Positions 51,008 to 59,936 of a DNA stretch of 64,000 nt are shown here, in pieces. The DNA is from a virus: positions 16,475-80,474 of IMG/VR virus record IMGVR_UViG_3300031951_009873; one strand, given 5' to 3'. The notes below the pieces were generated by a model. It worked only from the letters and a program-made list of their open reading frames with translations, was not told the DNA's origin and did not search any database. Made by a program: the position numbers and the translations under genes. The stretch's first letter is position 1; every line of letters begins with the position of its first letter.

Positions 51008-52285
51008 ATGGTTATTACAAATCTAGACGATATTACAAAACTCACCAACCGCTTACAGGAAGAGACTGCGTATGTCTATCCCGTGGCGGTTGATGCGTTT
51101 TTACATCCTGTCCAGAATAAGTTGTCCTCGCTCCATTTTCGATTTGACGATGGAACATTCTATACTGTATCGGTCAATCATCCAGATGCCCCACACTTTG
51201 AGATTGACCTTTCTCATGCGTATAAATTGGTCACTCTACATCAAAAGGAACTCCGACATCTGACCAATACGTTTGATGGAATTACATCATATGCAACCAA
51301 TGTCATTGATTTGGCAACGATGGTACATCTCAACAATGATGTGATTCCGTTATATCGTGAATTCTATACGATGGGTATTCATCAGATTAAGAACCAATTT
51401 AAGTTTAAGAATCTCCACTATAGTATCCCGTTGACTTCGTGGGTAGAAACGGCAGAGGCATTCCTCCAACATTGTGAACATCTTTACAAACGATATGAGT
51501 CCACAGAACTCGACCCGGCGTTTCAATACATTAATCAACTGACTATTCCTACTTTGGGTAATATTGAAAAGTCTGGAATTCAAACGACCGATGGGTTGGT
51601 ATATTCCGATTACAACATCTATACGTCTACGGGTCGTCCAAGTAATGCTTTCGGTGGTATCAACTTTGCCGCTCTGAACAAGAACGATGGAAGCCGTGAG
51701 AAGTTCGTTAGTCGGTTTGGGGAGAACGGCACTCTTGTTCAGTTTGACTATGAAGCGTTCCACTTACGATTGGCAGGAAAGTTGATGGATTATTACCTAC
51801 CCCCCACATCACTTCACAAATATCTCGCTCAACAATATTATGGTAACCTTACTATAACCAAAGAGCAATATGAGGAGTCCAAGGCTAGAACATTCGCCTT
51901 GATGTATGGTCAGTCCGACGATACGGGTGGTGTAGAGTTCTTCCAAAAGATTAAAGGATATTCCTCCAAACTGTGGGATGAGTACTGTCAGAATGGATTT
52001 GTATTGTCAGGAACGGGTCGCAAAGTGATACTCACCGACCCATCCAAGAACAAAGTATTTAATTATATGATGCAGTTGACAGAAACCGAAGAAGCCATCC
52101 AACGAGTCAACAAAGTCAGCCAATTCCTTAATCGGGTGATTCTGTACACCTATGATGCAATTCTACTGGATGTCCCGAATAATGAATTACATTTAATGGA
52201 CAAAGTGGCTGAGATATTGAGTGAAGGTGGGTTCCCTATTCGGCAGTATCGGGGTCACAATTATAATGAGTTAAATCTTATTTAA
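51008..52285 (+). CDS. Small family A DNA polymerase
   Basis: 425 residues, about half of E. coli Pol I. The polymerase core is visible: TSTGRPSN (206-213), motif A QFDYEAFHLRLAG with Asp247, motif B region K292-x-R-x-F-A-x-M-Y-G (292-301), GTGRKV (335-340) and motif C YTYDAI with Asp383. The usual H-D-E of motif C is Y-D-A, so the Glu after the catalytic Asp is lost. The first 150 residues (VYPVAVDAFLHP ... DGTFYTVSVNHPDA) look like a worn 3'-5' exonuclease domain. Likely a repair or lagging-strand enzyme next to the family B replicase at 61070. Confidence 0.8.
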   Translation: MVITNLDDITKLTNRLQEETAYVYPVAVDAFLHPVQNKLSSLHFRFDDGTFYTVSVNHPDAPHFEIDLSHAYKLVTLHQKELRHLTNTFDGITSYATNVIDLATMVHLNNDVIPLYREFYTMGIHQIKNQFKFKNLHYSIPLTSWVETAEAFLQHCEHLYKRYESTELDPAFQYINQLTIPTLGNIEKSGIQTTDGLVYSDYNIYTSTGRPSNAFGGINFAALNKNDGSREKFVSRFGENGTLVQFDYEAFHLRLAGKLMDYYLPPTSLHKYLAQQYYGNLTITKEQYEESKARTFALMYGQSDDTGGVEFFQKIKGYSSKLWDEYCQNGFVLSGTGRKVILTDPSKNKVFNYMMQLTETEEAIQRVNKVSQFLNRVILYTYDAILLDVPNNELHLMDKVAEILSEGGFPIRQYRGHNYNELNLI

Positions 52286-52310
52286 AATGTAGTGTTATTG
52301 AAGTAAATTT

Positions 52311-52320
52311 GATACTTATA
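52311..52320 (+). promoter_or_regulatory. GATACTTATA box
   Basis: GATACTTATA in the 66-base gap before the gene at 52352, 41 bases from its ATG. Same box type as at 60344. The downstream TATAAG overlaps it. Confidence 0.35.
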
Positions 52321-52351
52321 AGAAGTTGGTTAACAGTCTTACGAGTATTAT

Positions 52352-52753
52352 ATGAACGAAACTCAATTGTTATGCACCTTTATAGCAGCTGATAAGTTGG
52401 ACGAAAATGTAAACTTAGTGAAGTATTCCTATACATTAGCGTTCAACAACATATATGTTTTAGAAAATGTAGATGACCCAAATCAATTAATTTTGACCTA
52501 CAATATTGTTGCGGGTTCATTAAAAGAACATTATGCACCACCAGCTTCAACTATATCAGTACATAGAAAGAAACAAACAAATACAATATACACCATTAAT
52601 GCATTAAACGCATTAATTGCAAGTAAGAACGGCGGTAAGATAGATAAGTCCTATAAGATTGATTGGGATGAATTAAAGAATTCTATTTTAGTAACCGCAC
52701 ATGGCCAATTAAAAATCGTTAAAACCAAAATAAAAGAAATATTAAACTTCTAA
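52352..52753 (+). CDS. Conserved T4-like phage protein, unknown function
   Basis: 133 residues. FNNIYVLENVDDPNQLILTYN, then STISVHRKKQTNTIYTINAL (about 69-88) and ALIASKNGG are segments I recall from small conserved proteins of T4-like cyanophages; the function there is also unknown. Soluble, slightly basic at the C-terminus. It lies between the family A polymerase and gp32, which suggests a replication or regulation role. Confidence 0.6.
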   Translation: MNETQLLCTFIAADKLDENVNLVKYSYTLAFNNIYVLENVDDPNQLILTYNIVAGSLKEHYAPPASTISVHRKKQTNTIYTINALNALIASKNGGKIDKSYKIDWDELKNSILVTAHGQLKIVKTKIKEILNF

Positions 52754-52764
52754 TCAAGTAGGAC

Positions 52765-52793
52765 TTGACAAACTAAACGCAGGGTAGTATACT
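52765..52793 (+). promoter_or_regulatory. Sigma70-like promoter of gene 32
   Basis: TTGACA (52765-52770), 17-base spacer, TATACT (52788-52793). It is framed by a perfect 9-bp inverted repeat, CAAGTAGGA (52755-52763) and TCCTACTTG (52797-52805), which could be an operator. Confidence 0.82.
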
Positions 52794-52854
52794 TCTTCCT
52801 ACTTGGGTATACTACAACATAAACACCCATTAAACACTTTTAAACGAGGTAAAC
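52784..52854 (+). promoter_or_regulatory. Structured leader of gene 32 with TTAAAC repeats
   Basis: A second perfect 9-bp inverted repeat, GTAGTATAC (52784-52792) and GTATACTAC (52807-52815), overlaps the -10 region. TGGGT (52804-52808) can pair with ACCCA (52825-52829). Then TTAAAC at 52830 and 52840 and TAAAC at 52850 repeat every 10 bases up to and around the GAGG ribosome site (52846-52849). T4 gp32 represses its own mRNA by binding an unstructured UUAAA-rich leader next to a folded element; this layout is alike. Confidence 0.6.
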
Positions 52855-52857
52855 AGT

Positions 52858-53649
52858 ATGGCGCTAGACATCAATGCATTAAAGAGTAAGCTTAACAGTT
52901 TCAAGCGGACAGGCGGTGGGGACCGCGATACCGCTATCTGGAAGCCGAAGGAAGGAAAGACAGTCATCCGTATCGTCCCGTGGAAGGATAACCCCGAGAA
53001 TCCCTTTATCGAACTCTACTTCCACTATTTGGGCAACAAGACCCATCTCTCACCACTATCATATGGCAACCGTGACCCGATTGCGGAGTTTGCTGACGCA
53101 CTGAAGTCAGACCAGACCCGTGACCCGAAGGAGCGTTATGCCGAGGCTCGGCCGTTCATGCCGAAGCTTCGTACCTATATCCCTATCATCGTTCGTGGTG
53201 AAGAGGATAAGGGTGTTCGGTTCTATTCGTTCGGTAAGACGGTCTATCAGGAACTTCTTTCGTACATCTCTGACCCTGATTACGGGGATATCACCGATGC
53301 GAAGACTGGCCGTGATATCGTAGTTGAGTACATTCCGAAGGAGAAGTCTGACACGAATTTCGCCAAGACTTCCGTAAAGGTCAAGCCCGCTCAGACTCCG
53401 CTTTCCTCTGATTCCGCTCAGATGAAGATGTGGATGACGGAACAGCCGGATATCAAGGAACTTTACACCGAGCCAACTTACAATGAGCTGAAGGTCACGC
53501 TTGAGAAGTATCTTGACCCAGATAATTCGGTTATTACTCCAGCCCGTGAGGCTGAGGCTCCCAAGTCTGAGACTGCCACGGCTGCAGCACCAAAGGAGAA
53601 TGTCAAGAACGCAGTTGATGCGTTTGACGAGCTGTTCAACGATAATTAA
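52858..53649 (+). CDS. 32: Single-stranded DNA-binding protein (gp32-like)
   Basis: 263 residues. N-terminal basic LAST-like region (LKSKLNSFKRTGGG), then KEGKTVIRIVPWKDNPENPF and FHYLGNKTHLSPL as in gp32 homologues of marine T4-like phages. ARPFMPKLRTYIPIIVRGEE follows, and an acidic C-terminus DAFDELFNDN for partner binding. The zinc site of T4 gp32 is not evident. It coats single-stranded DNA in replication and recombination. Codon use is visibly richer in G and C than in its neighbours (AAG, GAG, CCG, CGT), fitting very high expression. Own promoter, leader and terminator. Confidence 0.85.
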   Translation: MALDINALKSKLNSFKRTGGGDRDTAIWKPKEGKTVIRIVPWKDNPENPFIELYFHYLGNKTHLSPLSYGNRDPIAEFADALKSDQTRDPKERYAEARPFMPKLRTYIPIIVRGEEDKGVRFYSFGKTVYQELLSYISDPDYGDITDAKTGRDIVVEYIPKEKSDTNFAKTSVKVKPAQTPLSSDSAQMKMWMTEQPDIKELYTEPTYNELKVTLEKYLDPDNSVITPAREAEAPKSETATAAAPKENVKNAVDAFDELFNDN

Positions 53650-53659
53650 TTAACCAAAG

Positions 53660-53710
53660 ACACGCTGTGTGCTGGGTAGCCTCAAAACTACCCAGCGCCT
53701 GCGTGTTTTG
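53660..53710 (+). terminator. Strong two-part stem-loop terminator after gene 32
   Basis: Inner stem GCTGGGTAG (53671-53679) with CTACCCAGC (53688-53696), perfect 9 bp, loop 8. Outer arms ACACGC (53660-53665) and GCGTGT (53701-53706) add 6 bp, and TTTG follows. It separates gp32 mRNA from uvsX and should also protect its 3' end. Confidence 0.85.
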
Positions 53711-53727
53711 TTACATAAAGGAACCAT

Positions 53728-54888
53728 ATGGCAAAAGAAACAAAAACAAAGAAGTCAAGTCCATCAGCTGACCGCGATGAACTGGCACAAGTTATCGCAG
53801 ATAGCTTGAATAAGTTGTACAAGGATGGTCAAGTCGCCTATTTCCTTGACGGGGAAGAGGAGACTCCTACTGATTTAACTGATTTTATCTCGACGGGTAA
53901 TACGATGTTGGATATCGCAATCAGTAATCGTCCGAATGGTGGTATTGCCGCCGGTCGTATTACTGAACTGACTGGATTGGAAGCATCTGGTAAATCATTA
54001 GTCGGTGCACAACTTATCGCTACCACACAGAAGCGAGGTGGTGTTGCGGTTCTTATTGATACCGAAAACGCGGTGAACGATGAGTTCTTCCAAGCAGTCG
54101 GTGTTGATATGAAGAAGTTAGTGTATGTTCAACACGATACGGTCGAAGATATCTTTGATTCTATCGTGAACATCATTGAAAAGGTCAGAGCCGCAGCGAA
54201 GAAGGATAAGTTGGTCACTATCGTTGTTGACTCTGTTGCCGCCGCTTCTACCAAGACGGAAATGGCTGCGGACTTCAATAAGGATGGATACGCAACTGCT
54301 AAGTCTATCATTATCAGTAAGGCAATGAGAAAGATTACGAATCTTCTTGGTCGTGAAAAGATTGCACTGGTGTTCACCAATCAGTTACGTTTGAAGATGA
54401 ACGCTCCTGCGTTCTCTGACCCGTATACAACCTCTGGTGGTAAGGCAATCGGATTCCATGCTTCAACTCGTATCCGTCTGTCACAGATTGGTAAGTTGAA
54501 GGATTCAGCTGGTAACATCATTGGTATCACCACAAAGGCGGTGGTCACCAAGAATCGTTTGGGTCCGCCGTATCGTGAAGCTGAATTCAATATCTACTTC
54601 AATCGTGGTATTGATGATTACAGTAGTTGGTTGGATGTCTTGAAGGAAAACGGCATCATCAAGCAGTCTGGTGCATGGTATTCTTACAACGATGAGAAGT
54701 TCCAAAGTAAGGAATTCCCATCATTCCTCGAAGCTGACCAAGAACGGAAGGAAGCGTTGTACGAGAAGATTTGTGACGCACTCATTATGAAGTACGAGAA
54801 GGACTTCGACCCATCTGCGGTTAACAAGGAAGCCGCAGAGGATGAGGACGAAGTATCACCATCTAAAAAGCAATTACTAAATGACTGA
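53728..54888 (+). CDS. uvsX: UvsX/RecA-like recombinase
   Basis: 386 residues. Walker A GLEASGKS (83-90), close to the RecA form; LIDTENAVNDEFF; Walker B VTIVVDSVAA; L2/RecA signature GGKAIGFHAS. Acidic Lys/Glu-rich C-terminus. It forms the strand-exchange filament in recombination-dependent replication and repair. The P-loop is nearer bacterial RecA than T4 UvsX. Ends 8 bases inside the RNase H gene, so coupling is likely. Confidence 0.9.
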   Translation: MAKETKTKKSSPSADRDELAQVIADSLNKLYKDGQVAYFLDGEEETPTDLTDFISTGNTMLDIAISNRPNGGIAAGRITELTGLEASGKSLVGAQLIATTQKRGGVAVLIDTENAVNDEFFQAVGVDMKKLVYVQHDTVEDIFDSIVNIIEKVRAAAKKDKLVTIVVDSVAAASTKTEMAADFNKDGYATAKSIIISKAMRKITNLLGREKIALVFTNQLRLKMNAPAFSDPYTTSGGKAIGFHASTRIRLSQIGKLKDSAGNIIGITTKAVVTKNRLGPPYREAEFNIYFNRGIDDYSSWLDVLKENGIIKQSGAWYSYNDEKFQSKEFPSFLEADQERKEALYEKICDALIMKYEKDFDPSAVNKEAAEDEDEVSPSKKQLLND

Positions 54889-55921
54889 TTTATTGAAGGC
54901 GTTTAATGAGATGCAGTTTGACAGTAAGGACATTGGGTATAACTCCCGTGTCCTTATTGTTGACGCATTGAATACGTTTATGCGGAGTTATGCTGCAATT
55001 CCTACATTAGATGAAGATGGAAATCATATAGGTGGAATGGCTGGATTTATGAAGTCATTGGGATATGCGGTAAAAACATTCAAGCCCACCAGAGTAGTAC
55101 TCGTATTTGATGGTAAAGGTGGGTCACAAAGACGCCGAAAGATATACAAGGATTACAAGGCAAATCGGAAGCCACCAACCAGATTGAATCGGCAGTATGA
55201 TATGACTACCGATGAACAAGAAAAGGAAAACATGAAGTGGCAGTTGGTGTCACTTGTTGATATGGTGGAATGTTTACCTGTATCTATTCTTGCCTTAGAC
55301 AATGTAGAAGCAGATGATGTGATTGCCTATATGTCAGAACTGGTGACAAAGAATGGTGGGAATAGTATCATCTATTCTACAGATAAGGACTTCTTACAGA
55401 TGGTCAGCGAGTCGGTCAAGCTGTACAATCCCGTCAAGAAGAAAACCTTTGATATAGATGTGGTACTGGAAACATATGGTGTACATCCAAGTAACTTTGT
55501 ATTCTACAGGTCACTTCTTGGCGATAAGAGTGATAACATTGATGGAATCAAGGGAGCTGGAGAAAAGACCGTACTGAAGTATCTTCCAGAATTGGCTGAT
55601 GCAAATGTTGAGGTCAATCTGGATTTACTTGAACAAAAATATGTTGATATTAAAAAGAAGCCGAAGTTAGTAGAAAACATACTGGATAATACCAGTATAG
55701 TAAATAGAAATTTGCAATTAATGAATTTGCATGATGTGGATATTAATATTGATGCAAAGATGAAAATATTACATAAATACGAAGAAGGTTGCCCTCCACT
55801 TCGGAAGGCAGACTTGACAAAGCTGATGTTTAAGACTAAGATTATTAGTAGTATACAAAACTACGATGAATGGATTACATTTTCCTTTGGCACTTTAGCG
55901 AGATATTATGGTAAATCATAA
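54881..55921 (+). CDS. rnh: RNase H / 5'-3' flap exonuclease (T4 Rnh-like)
   Basis: 346 residues. FEN/PIN-type acidic residues in LIVDALNTFMR, VVLVFDGKGG, VEADDVIAYM and YSTDKDFLQM, followed by the helix-hairpin-helix GDKSDNIDGIKGAGEKT. It removes RNA primers from Okazaki fragments. Length is close to T4 Rnh (305 residues). Overlaps both uvsX and the helicase gene. Confidence 0.88.
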   Translation: MTDLLKAFNEMQFDSKDIGYNSRVLIVDALNTFMRSYAAIPTLDEDGNHIGGMAGFMKSLGYAVKTFKPTRVVLVFDGKGGSQRRRKIYKDYKANRKPPTRLNRQYDMTTDEQEKENMKWQLVSLVDMVECLPVSILALDNVEADDVIAYMSELVTKNGGNSIIYSTDKDFLQMVSESVKLYNPVKKKTFDIDVVLETYGVHPSNFVFYRSLLGDKSDNIDGIKGAGEKTVLKYLPELADANVEVNLDLLEQKYVDIKKKPKLVENILDNTSIVNRNLQLMNLHDVDINIDAKMKILHKYEEGCPPLRKADLTKLMFKTKIISSIQNYDEWITFSFGTLARYYGKS

Positions 55922-57290
55922 GCAGTATGATAAGAATGTAGACACCCTAGCAAAGTTTGGGCCGAGCTTTCAAGCAAAAGCCGTAGCGGCAATGTTGAAC
56001 TCGCCAGACTTTGTTGCCCAATCGTTTGATGTTATCAACCCAAACTATTTTGAGTTGGAAGCTAATCAATGGATTGTGGAAACGACTTTAGAATATTTCG
56101 ACGACTATAAGGTTCTTCCGACTTTGGAAGTCTTTAAGGTTGAAATGAATAAGGCGGTCAAGGATGATACGTTGCGTACATCTATCGTTGAATCGCTCCG
56201 TGGTATCTTCCAGAAGATGAAGGACAACGATTTGGATTACATCAAGGACAGCTTTGTTGATTTCGCTAAGAATCAAACATTGAAGTCAGCAATTATCAAA
56301 TCAGTTGATCTGCTTCAGATGGGTCAGTATGGTGAAATCAAGACCATCATTGACGGAGCGATGCGTAGTGGTCAACCCAAGACCGTTGGTCACGATTGGA
56401 AGAAGGATGTTGAGAAGCGACTTGCTAAGGACGCCCGTGATACGGTACCGACTGGTTGGGATGCACTTGATTCACTTATCGGTGGTGGGTTGGCTGGCGG
56501 TGAACTTGGGGTAGTTATCGCTCCGTCTGGTGTCGGTAAGAGTTGGGCACTTGCCACGATTGGTGCAAACGCAATACAAAAGGGCAAGAAGGTTGTTCAT
56601 TATACGCTCGAATTGAATGAGAATTATGTCGGTCTACGATATGATACGATTTATACGGGTATCGAGCCTGGGAAGATTCCAGAGCATCCTGATATGATTA
56701 AGGAGCTGGTCGAGAATATTAAGGGTGAGATTATCATCAAGTATTATCCCGCTCGTACGATTACATCACATACGATTCAAGCACACATTCAACAGATGGC
56801 ATCGTTGGGGTTCAAGCCAGACCTTATCATCGTTGACTACGCAGACTTGATGAGTGCGAACGCTAAGACTGATGCACGATATCAAGAGTTGGGTGCGGTC
56901 TATGAAGAACTCCGTGGATTGGCTGGCGAATTGCAGATTCCTATTTGGACGGCTTCACAGACTCAACGTAGTGCATTACAAGATGAAGTCATTCAGGCGG
57001 ACAAGATTGCAGAATCATATAGTAAGATTATGACAGCCGACTTGGTACTCTCAATCTCACGGAAGCTAGAGGATAAGGTTCATAAGACTGGACGTGCCCA
57101 TATCATCAAGAACAGATTTGGTGCTGATGGTCAGACCTTCCCGATGATTATTGACGCAAGTGTAGGTAAGATAGAGATTTACGACGAATCCTCTGCCAAG
57201 GGGATTATGTTGAAGAAGCAGATGGAAAATGGTGAAACGGTTACGAAACAGAATCTAGCAAAGAAACTATTAGAAATGGATTTAGAGTAA
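55908..57290 (+). CDS. 41: Replicative DNA helicase (DnaB/gp41-like)
   Basis: 460 residues, near the T4 gp41 length. N-terminal helical domain, then PTGWDALDSLIGGGL, Walker A APSGVGKS (205-212), HYTLELNENYVGLR, Walker B LIIVDYADLMSAN, and WTASQTQRSAL with the sensor region. It unwinds DNA ahead of the polymerase. The primase partner (gp61 type) is not in the window. ATG 55908 overlaps the end of rnh. Confidence 0.9.
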   Translation: MVNHKQYDKNVDTLAKFGPSFQAKAVAAMLNSPDFVAQSFDVINPNYFELEANQWIVETTLEYFDDYKVLPTLEVFKVEMNKAVKDDTLRTSIVESLRGIFQKMKDNDLDYIKDSFVDFAKNQTLKSAIIKSVDLLQMGQYGEIKTIIDGAMRSGQPKTVGHDWKKDVEKRLAKDARDTVPTGWDALDSLIGGGLAGGELGVVIAPSGVGKSWALATIGANAIQKGKKVVHYTLELNENYVGLRYDTIYTGIEPGKIPEHPDMIKELVENIKGEIIIKYYPARTITSHTIQAHIQQMASLGFKPDLIIVDYADLMSANAKTDARYQELGAVYEELRGLAGELQIPIWTASQTQRSALQDEVIQADKIAESYSKIMTADLVLSISRKLEDKVHKTGRAHIIKNRFGADGQTFPMIIDASVGKIEIYDESSAKGIMLKKQMENGETVTKQNLAKKLLEMDLE

Positions 57291-57332
57291 AAATATCGTT
57301 GGGTAATCACCGTATTTTTCATGTAACATCGT

Positions 57333-57360
57333 AGTATTTATTTAACCCCAACCCCTAACG
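57333..57360 (+). promoter_or_regulatory. AGTATTTAT box with ACCCCTAACG element
   Basis: AGTATTTAT (57333-57341), then ACCCCTAACG (57351-57360), 18 bases between their starts, in the 87-base gap before the reductase gene. The pairing recurs at 60344 and 63582. Confidence 0.4.
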
Positions 57361-57377
57361 ATTTTGGAGCAAGCAGT

Positions 57378-59228
57378 ATGCAATTAGAATCAAAGATATT
57401 ATCGGAAATCACAACGTTTATGAAATATGCGAAGTATCTTCCAAAGAAGCAACGTCGAGAAACATGGAAAGAACTCGTTGATAGAAATAAAGCAATGCAC
57501 TTAGAGAAGTTCCCTAAGCTTGAAAAGGAAATTGAAGATGCGTATAAATTTGTCTACGATAAGAAGATACTTCCTTCCATGCGCAGTTTGCAGTTTGCTG
57601 GGAAACCAATTAACATTAATAACGCTCGTTTGTATAATTGCTGCTTCCTACCTATTGATCACACTGACGCATTCTCAGAAGTCATGTTCTTGTTGCTCTC
57701 AGGAACAGGGGTCGGATATTCCGTACAAAAGTATCATGTAGAAAAGTTACCAGAAATCACCAAGCCCACAAAGTCACGCCGTTACTTGGTCGGTGATAGT
57801 ATTGAAGGTTGGGCAGATGCAGTGAAGGTGATGATTACTGCATACATGAAGGGTAAGGCTCTTCCAATTTATGATTTCAGCGATGTTCGTCCAAAGGGCG
57901 CATTACTCTTGACCTCTGGTGGTAAGGCACCTGGTCCAGAACCGCTCAAGGATTGCTTACACAATATCCAAAAGATTTTTGACCGTAAGCAAAACGGTGA
58001 AAAGCTCAGTACCCTCGAAGTACACGATATGTTGTGCTTTATCGCTGATGCAGTTCTTTCTGGTGGTATTCGTCGTTCGGCAATGATTTCGTTGTTTGAT
58101 TTGGACGATGATGATATGTTGACCTGTAAGTTCGGCAACTGGTGGGAAACTGCCCCACAACGCGGTCGCTCAAACAACAGTGCGGTTATTGTTCGTCACA
58201 AGATTGAGAAAGAAGTATTCTTGGACCTCTGGAAGAAGATTGAAATGTCTGGTTCTGGTGAACCTGGCTTCTTCTTTACGAATGACCCAAATTGGGGATT
58301 AAATCCTTGTGCAGAAATTTCACTTCGTCCGTTCCAATTCTGTAACTTGACTACCATCAATGCTGGTGATATCAAGGACCAAGACGATTTCAACGCACGT
58401 GCGAAGGCAGCAGCATTTATCGGCACACTACAAGCAAGTTATACAGATTTTCATTATTTGAGAGACATATGGAAGAGAACAACAGAGAAGGAAGCACTCA
58501 TCGGAGTGTCGATGACGGGTATAGCTTCTGGCACCGTCCTGAATTTAGATATGAAAGAAGCAGCGAACGTGGTAAAGGAGGAGAATGCACGTGTGGCGGA
58601 AGTGATTGGAACCAACAAGGCTGCAAGAACCACAACTGTCAAGCCAGAAGGCACCTCGTCACTAGTATTAGGAACTTCCTCTGGCATTCACGCTTGGCAT
58701 AATGACTTCTATGTTCGTCGTGTCCGTGTTGGTAAGAACGAAAGTATCTATCAATACTTGATTGACAACCATCCAGAAATCGTGGAAGATGAATTCTTCA
58801 AGCCAAAGCAACAAGCAGTTATCTCTGTTCCACAAAAGGCTCCGAAGGGCGCAATCACTCGTCAAGAATCTGCACTCGACTTACTCGGTCGTACCAGTAA
58901 GGTCTGGAAGGAATGGGTAAAGGCTGGTCACCGTAAGGGCGAAAACAAGAATAATGTATCCGTGACTGTCACCATCAAGCCAGATGAATGGGTTGGTGTT
59001 GGGGAATGGATGTGGAACAATCGTGAAAACTTTACAGCATTGAGTGTGCTACCTTTCAGCGACCACAGCTACATGCAAGCACCGTTCGAAGATATCGACG
59101 AAGCACAATACAACGAAATGGTTGGTCACTTACATAAGATTGACTTGACCAAGGTAGTTGAAGTCGAAGATAATACCGACCTCGCAGGTGAAGTTGCTTG
59201 TGGTGGCGGTGGGTGCGAGGTCCAATAA
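57378..59228 (+). CDS. nrdJ: Class II (B12-dependent) ribonucleotide reductase, monomeric type
   Basis: 616 residues. Cys88/89 in RLYNCCFLP and Cys322 in FCN form the expected reducible pair; Cys311 in LNPCAEI is the thiyl-radical site. The C-terminal shuttle is Cys608 and Cys613 (CGGGGC), the same 5-residue spacing as in Lactobacillus leichmannii RTPR. GTGVGYSVQ and SGGIRRSAM are also typical. It makes deoxynucleoside phosphates using adenosylcobalamin, so it needs B12 from the host but no oxygen or second subunit. Thioredoxin genes follow at once and can reduce it. Confidence 0.9.
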   Translation: MQLESKILSEITTFMKYAKYLPKKQRRETWKELVDRNKAMHLEKFPKLEKEIEDAYKFVYDKKILPSMRSLQFAGKPININNARLYNCCFLPIDHTDAFSEVMFLLLSGTGVGYSVQKYHVEKLPEITKPTKSRRYLVGDSIEGWADAVKVMITAYMKGKALPIYDFSDVRPKGALLLTSGGKAPGPEPLKDCLHNIQKIFDRKQNGEKLSTLEVHDMLCFIADAVLSGGIRRSAMISLFDLDDDDMLTCKFGNWWETAPQRGRSNNSAVIVRHKIEKEVFLDLWKKIEMSGSGEPGFFFTNDPNWGLNPCAEISLRPFQFCNLTTINAGDIKDQDDFNARAKAAAFIGTLQASYTDFHYLRDIWKRTTEKEALIGVSMTGIASGTVLNLDMKEAANVVKEENARVAEVIGTNKAARTTTVKPEGTSSLVLGTSSGIHAWHNDFYVRRVRVGKNESIYQYLIDNHPEIVEDEFFKPKQQAVISVPQKAPKGAITRQESALDLLGRTSKVWKEWVKAGHRKGENKNNVSVTVTIKPDEWVGVGEWMWNNRENFTALSVLPFSDHSYMQAPFEDIDEAQYNEMVGHLHKIDLTKVVEVEDNTDLAGEVACGGGGCEVQ

Positions 59229-59533
59229 TGCAGGAACTCACGTTACAAGAATTTGAAGAAAAGTTGGCATCCAAGGAACCCTTTGTTGTAGATTTCTGGG
59301 CTCCTTGGTGCCCAACCTGCATCGAAATGTTACCTATGGTAGAAGAGATTGCTGGTGAGTCGGATATCCCATTCTATAAGGTGAATGTGGATGAACAACC
59401 AGAGCTGAAAGAAAAGAATCGTATTAAGGCAATTCCGATGTTGATGTTCTACAAGGAAGGTCGAACACGGGAATTCTTATATGGGAAAAACGAGAAGTCT
59501 AAGATTGAACAGAGGTTGAATCGTATTAAGTGA
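59228..59533 (+). CDS. Thioredoxin
   Basis: About 101 residues. Active site FWAPWCPTC and the cis-Pro segment AIPMLMFYKEG are in place. Start codon overlaps the reductase stop (TAATG), so it is coupled to it and is the likely reductant for the C-terminal CGGGGC of the reductase. Confidence 0.9.
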   Translation: MQELTLQEFEEKLASKEPFVVDFWAPWCPTCIEMLPMVEEIAGESDIPFYKVNVDEQPELKEKNRIKAIPMLMFYKEGRTREFLYGKNEKSKIEQRLNRIK

Positions 59534-59540
59534 GGTTACT

Positions 59541-59936
59541 ATGATAATTCAGTTAACACCTGAAACATTTTTCGAAAGTGTATTTATCGAAGGTCCATTA
59601 CATGTGGTGATGCACTATGGTGAAACTTGTGGTCCGTGTAAAATTACTATGCCACACTACGAAATTTTAGAACAACATTTTTCTCAGTATGATATTAAGA
59701 ATGTTAAGTTTTATAGATTCCATCATTGGCAGCCAGAATATAAACCATTTATTGAAGAGAACAATTTAAAAACAAATGGTGTACCAACATTCCGATATTA
59801 TTATATGGGTGAAAAGTTACACGAAGTTACCGCATCATATAAAGACCCAAACGATATGAAAAAAGTTGTTATGGAAGTTATAGAAGGAATAGAACAAACA
59901 ATGGGGAGTTTTGATTTATATGCCACTACAAATTAA
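59541..59936 (+). CDS. Thioredoxin-like protein
   Basis: 131 residues. Active site YGETCGPCK, then FYRFHHWQPEYKPF and NGVPTFRYYYMGEKL with the cis-Pro. More diverged than the thioredoxin upstream; CGPC matches the thioredoxin dipeptide. Two thioredoxin-fold proteins after the reductase suggests separate partners. Overlaps the dUTPase start. Confidence 0.82.
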   Translation: MIIQLTPETFFESVFIEGPLHVVMHYGETCGPCKITMPHYEILEQHFSQYDIKNVKFYRFHHWQPEYKPFIEENNLKTNGVPTFRYYYMGEKLHEVTASYKDPNDMKKVVMEVIEGIEQTMGSFDLYATTN

